Assembly (NCBI GenBank): GCA_003511885.1
Contig: DOIX01000049.1
Coordinates: forward strand, 7,616-14,571
Direction of reading: 5' to 3'
Length of the DNA stretch: 6,956 nt
Origin: Cyanobacteria bacterium UBA11153
GTDB taxonomy: Bacteria; Cyanobacteriota; Cyanobacteriia; Cyanobacteriales; Coleofasciculaceae
Shown here: in pieces, positions 6,844 to 6,956 of the stretch
Numbering within the stretch: the first letter of the stretch is position 1
Layout: the number at the start of each line of letters is the position of its first letter
The notes under the pieces: generated by a model
Told to the model about the DNA's origin: nothing
The model's input: the letters and a program-made list of their open reading frames with translations, nothing else
Databases searched by the model: none
Position numbers and translations under genes: made by a program

Positions 6844-6956
6844 TAGCAACCGCCACATCGGGATTGACATCAATAAGCTGCGGCGCATCTAAATTGGATA
6901 GTAAATTTATCGAAAGGGGTGTGGGGATATACAAATTATAGCAACCGCCACATCGG
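6844..6956. repeat. 18-bp direct repeat pair, 95 bases apart
   Basis: TAGCAACCGCCACATCGG occurs at 6844-6861 and again at 6939-6956, where the window ends, so the second copy may be longer. The first copy starts 5 bases after the terminator T-tract. The interval between them holds GATTGACATCA followed by the right copy of the 66-bp inverted repeat, which abuts the second direct repeat exactly. This is either the start of a tandem array with a 95-base unit or two flanking copies of one repeat. Confidence 0.85.
6873..6938. repeat. Right copy of the 66-bp perfect inverted repeat
   Basis: This segment is the exact reverse complement of 5736-5801 over all 66 bases. It begins ATAAGCTGCGGCGCATC and ends GATATACAAATTA. 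Unlike the left copy, it lacks an intact second palindrome arm: after CAAATTA comes TAGCA directly, as if about 6 bases (AATGCG) present in the left copy were missing, and then the sequence diverges into the direct repeat. It holds no ORF. Confidence 0.9.

Noticed and set aside
6844..6956. Possible CRISPR repeats
   Set aside because: The repeats are only 18 bp, there are just two, the interval is 77 bases and contains a copy of another genomic repeat, and no cas gene is nearby.

Overview
The window looks like a cyanobacterial chromosome segment. It carries several copies of the HIP1 octamer GCGATCGC (starting at 2218, 2947, 2991, 5850 and 6174). Its proteins resemble cyanobacterial surface-polysaccharide enzymes, and it contains a cyanobacterial-type rplU-rpmA pair with a tailed L21. 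I cannot name the genus from the sequence alone.

The left part (186-5705) is a same-strand surface-polysaccharide cluster of four full genes. They are a GT-B family 4 glycosyltransferase (186-1346), an MsbA/HepA-type ABC exporter half-transporter (1485-3491), a second GT-B glycosyltransferase (3537-4754) and a polysaccharide pyruvyltransferase (4797-5705). A possible 33-codon ORF (1343-1444) overlaps the first gene's stop as ATGA. Together these genes could build a glycan, export it or its lipid-linked form, and add acidic pyruvate ketals. The substrate is unknown. No polymerase, flippase or initiating transferase lies inside the window, so the cluster probably continues to the left.

The most unusual protein feature is the C-terminus of the exporter. 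After a complete nucleotide-binding domain, its last 60 or so residues look like the HisKA (DHp) helical hairpin of a histidine kinase. The phospho-acceptor-type His612 is present, but no kinase catalytic domain follows.

The right part (5706-6956) is a housekeeping unit set in repeats. A good sigma-70-type promoter (5835-5864) and a leader of about 98 nt precede rplU (L21) and rpmA (L27). A perfect 18-bp-stem terminator that could work in both directions closes the unit (6798-6838). This operon is bracketed by a perfect 66-bp inverted repeat (5736-5801 and 6873-6938). The left copy lies in an 81-bp imperfect palindrome that looks like a small mobile or REP-type intergenic element. The right copy lies between two 18-bp direct repeats, the second of which runs into the window edge.

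I see no tRNA, rRNA, CRISPR array, transposase gene or complete new defence-type system.
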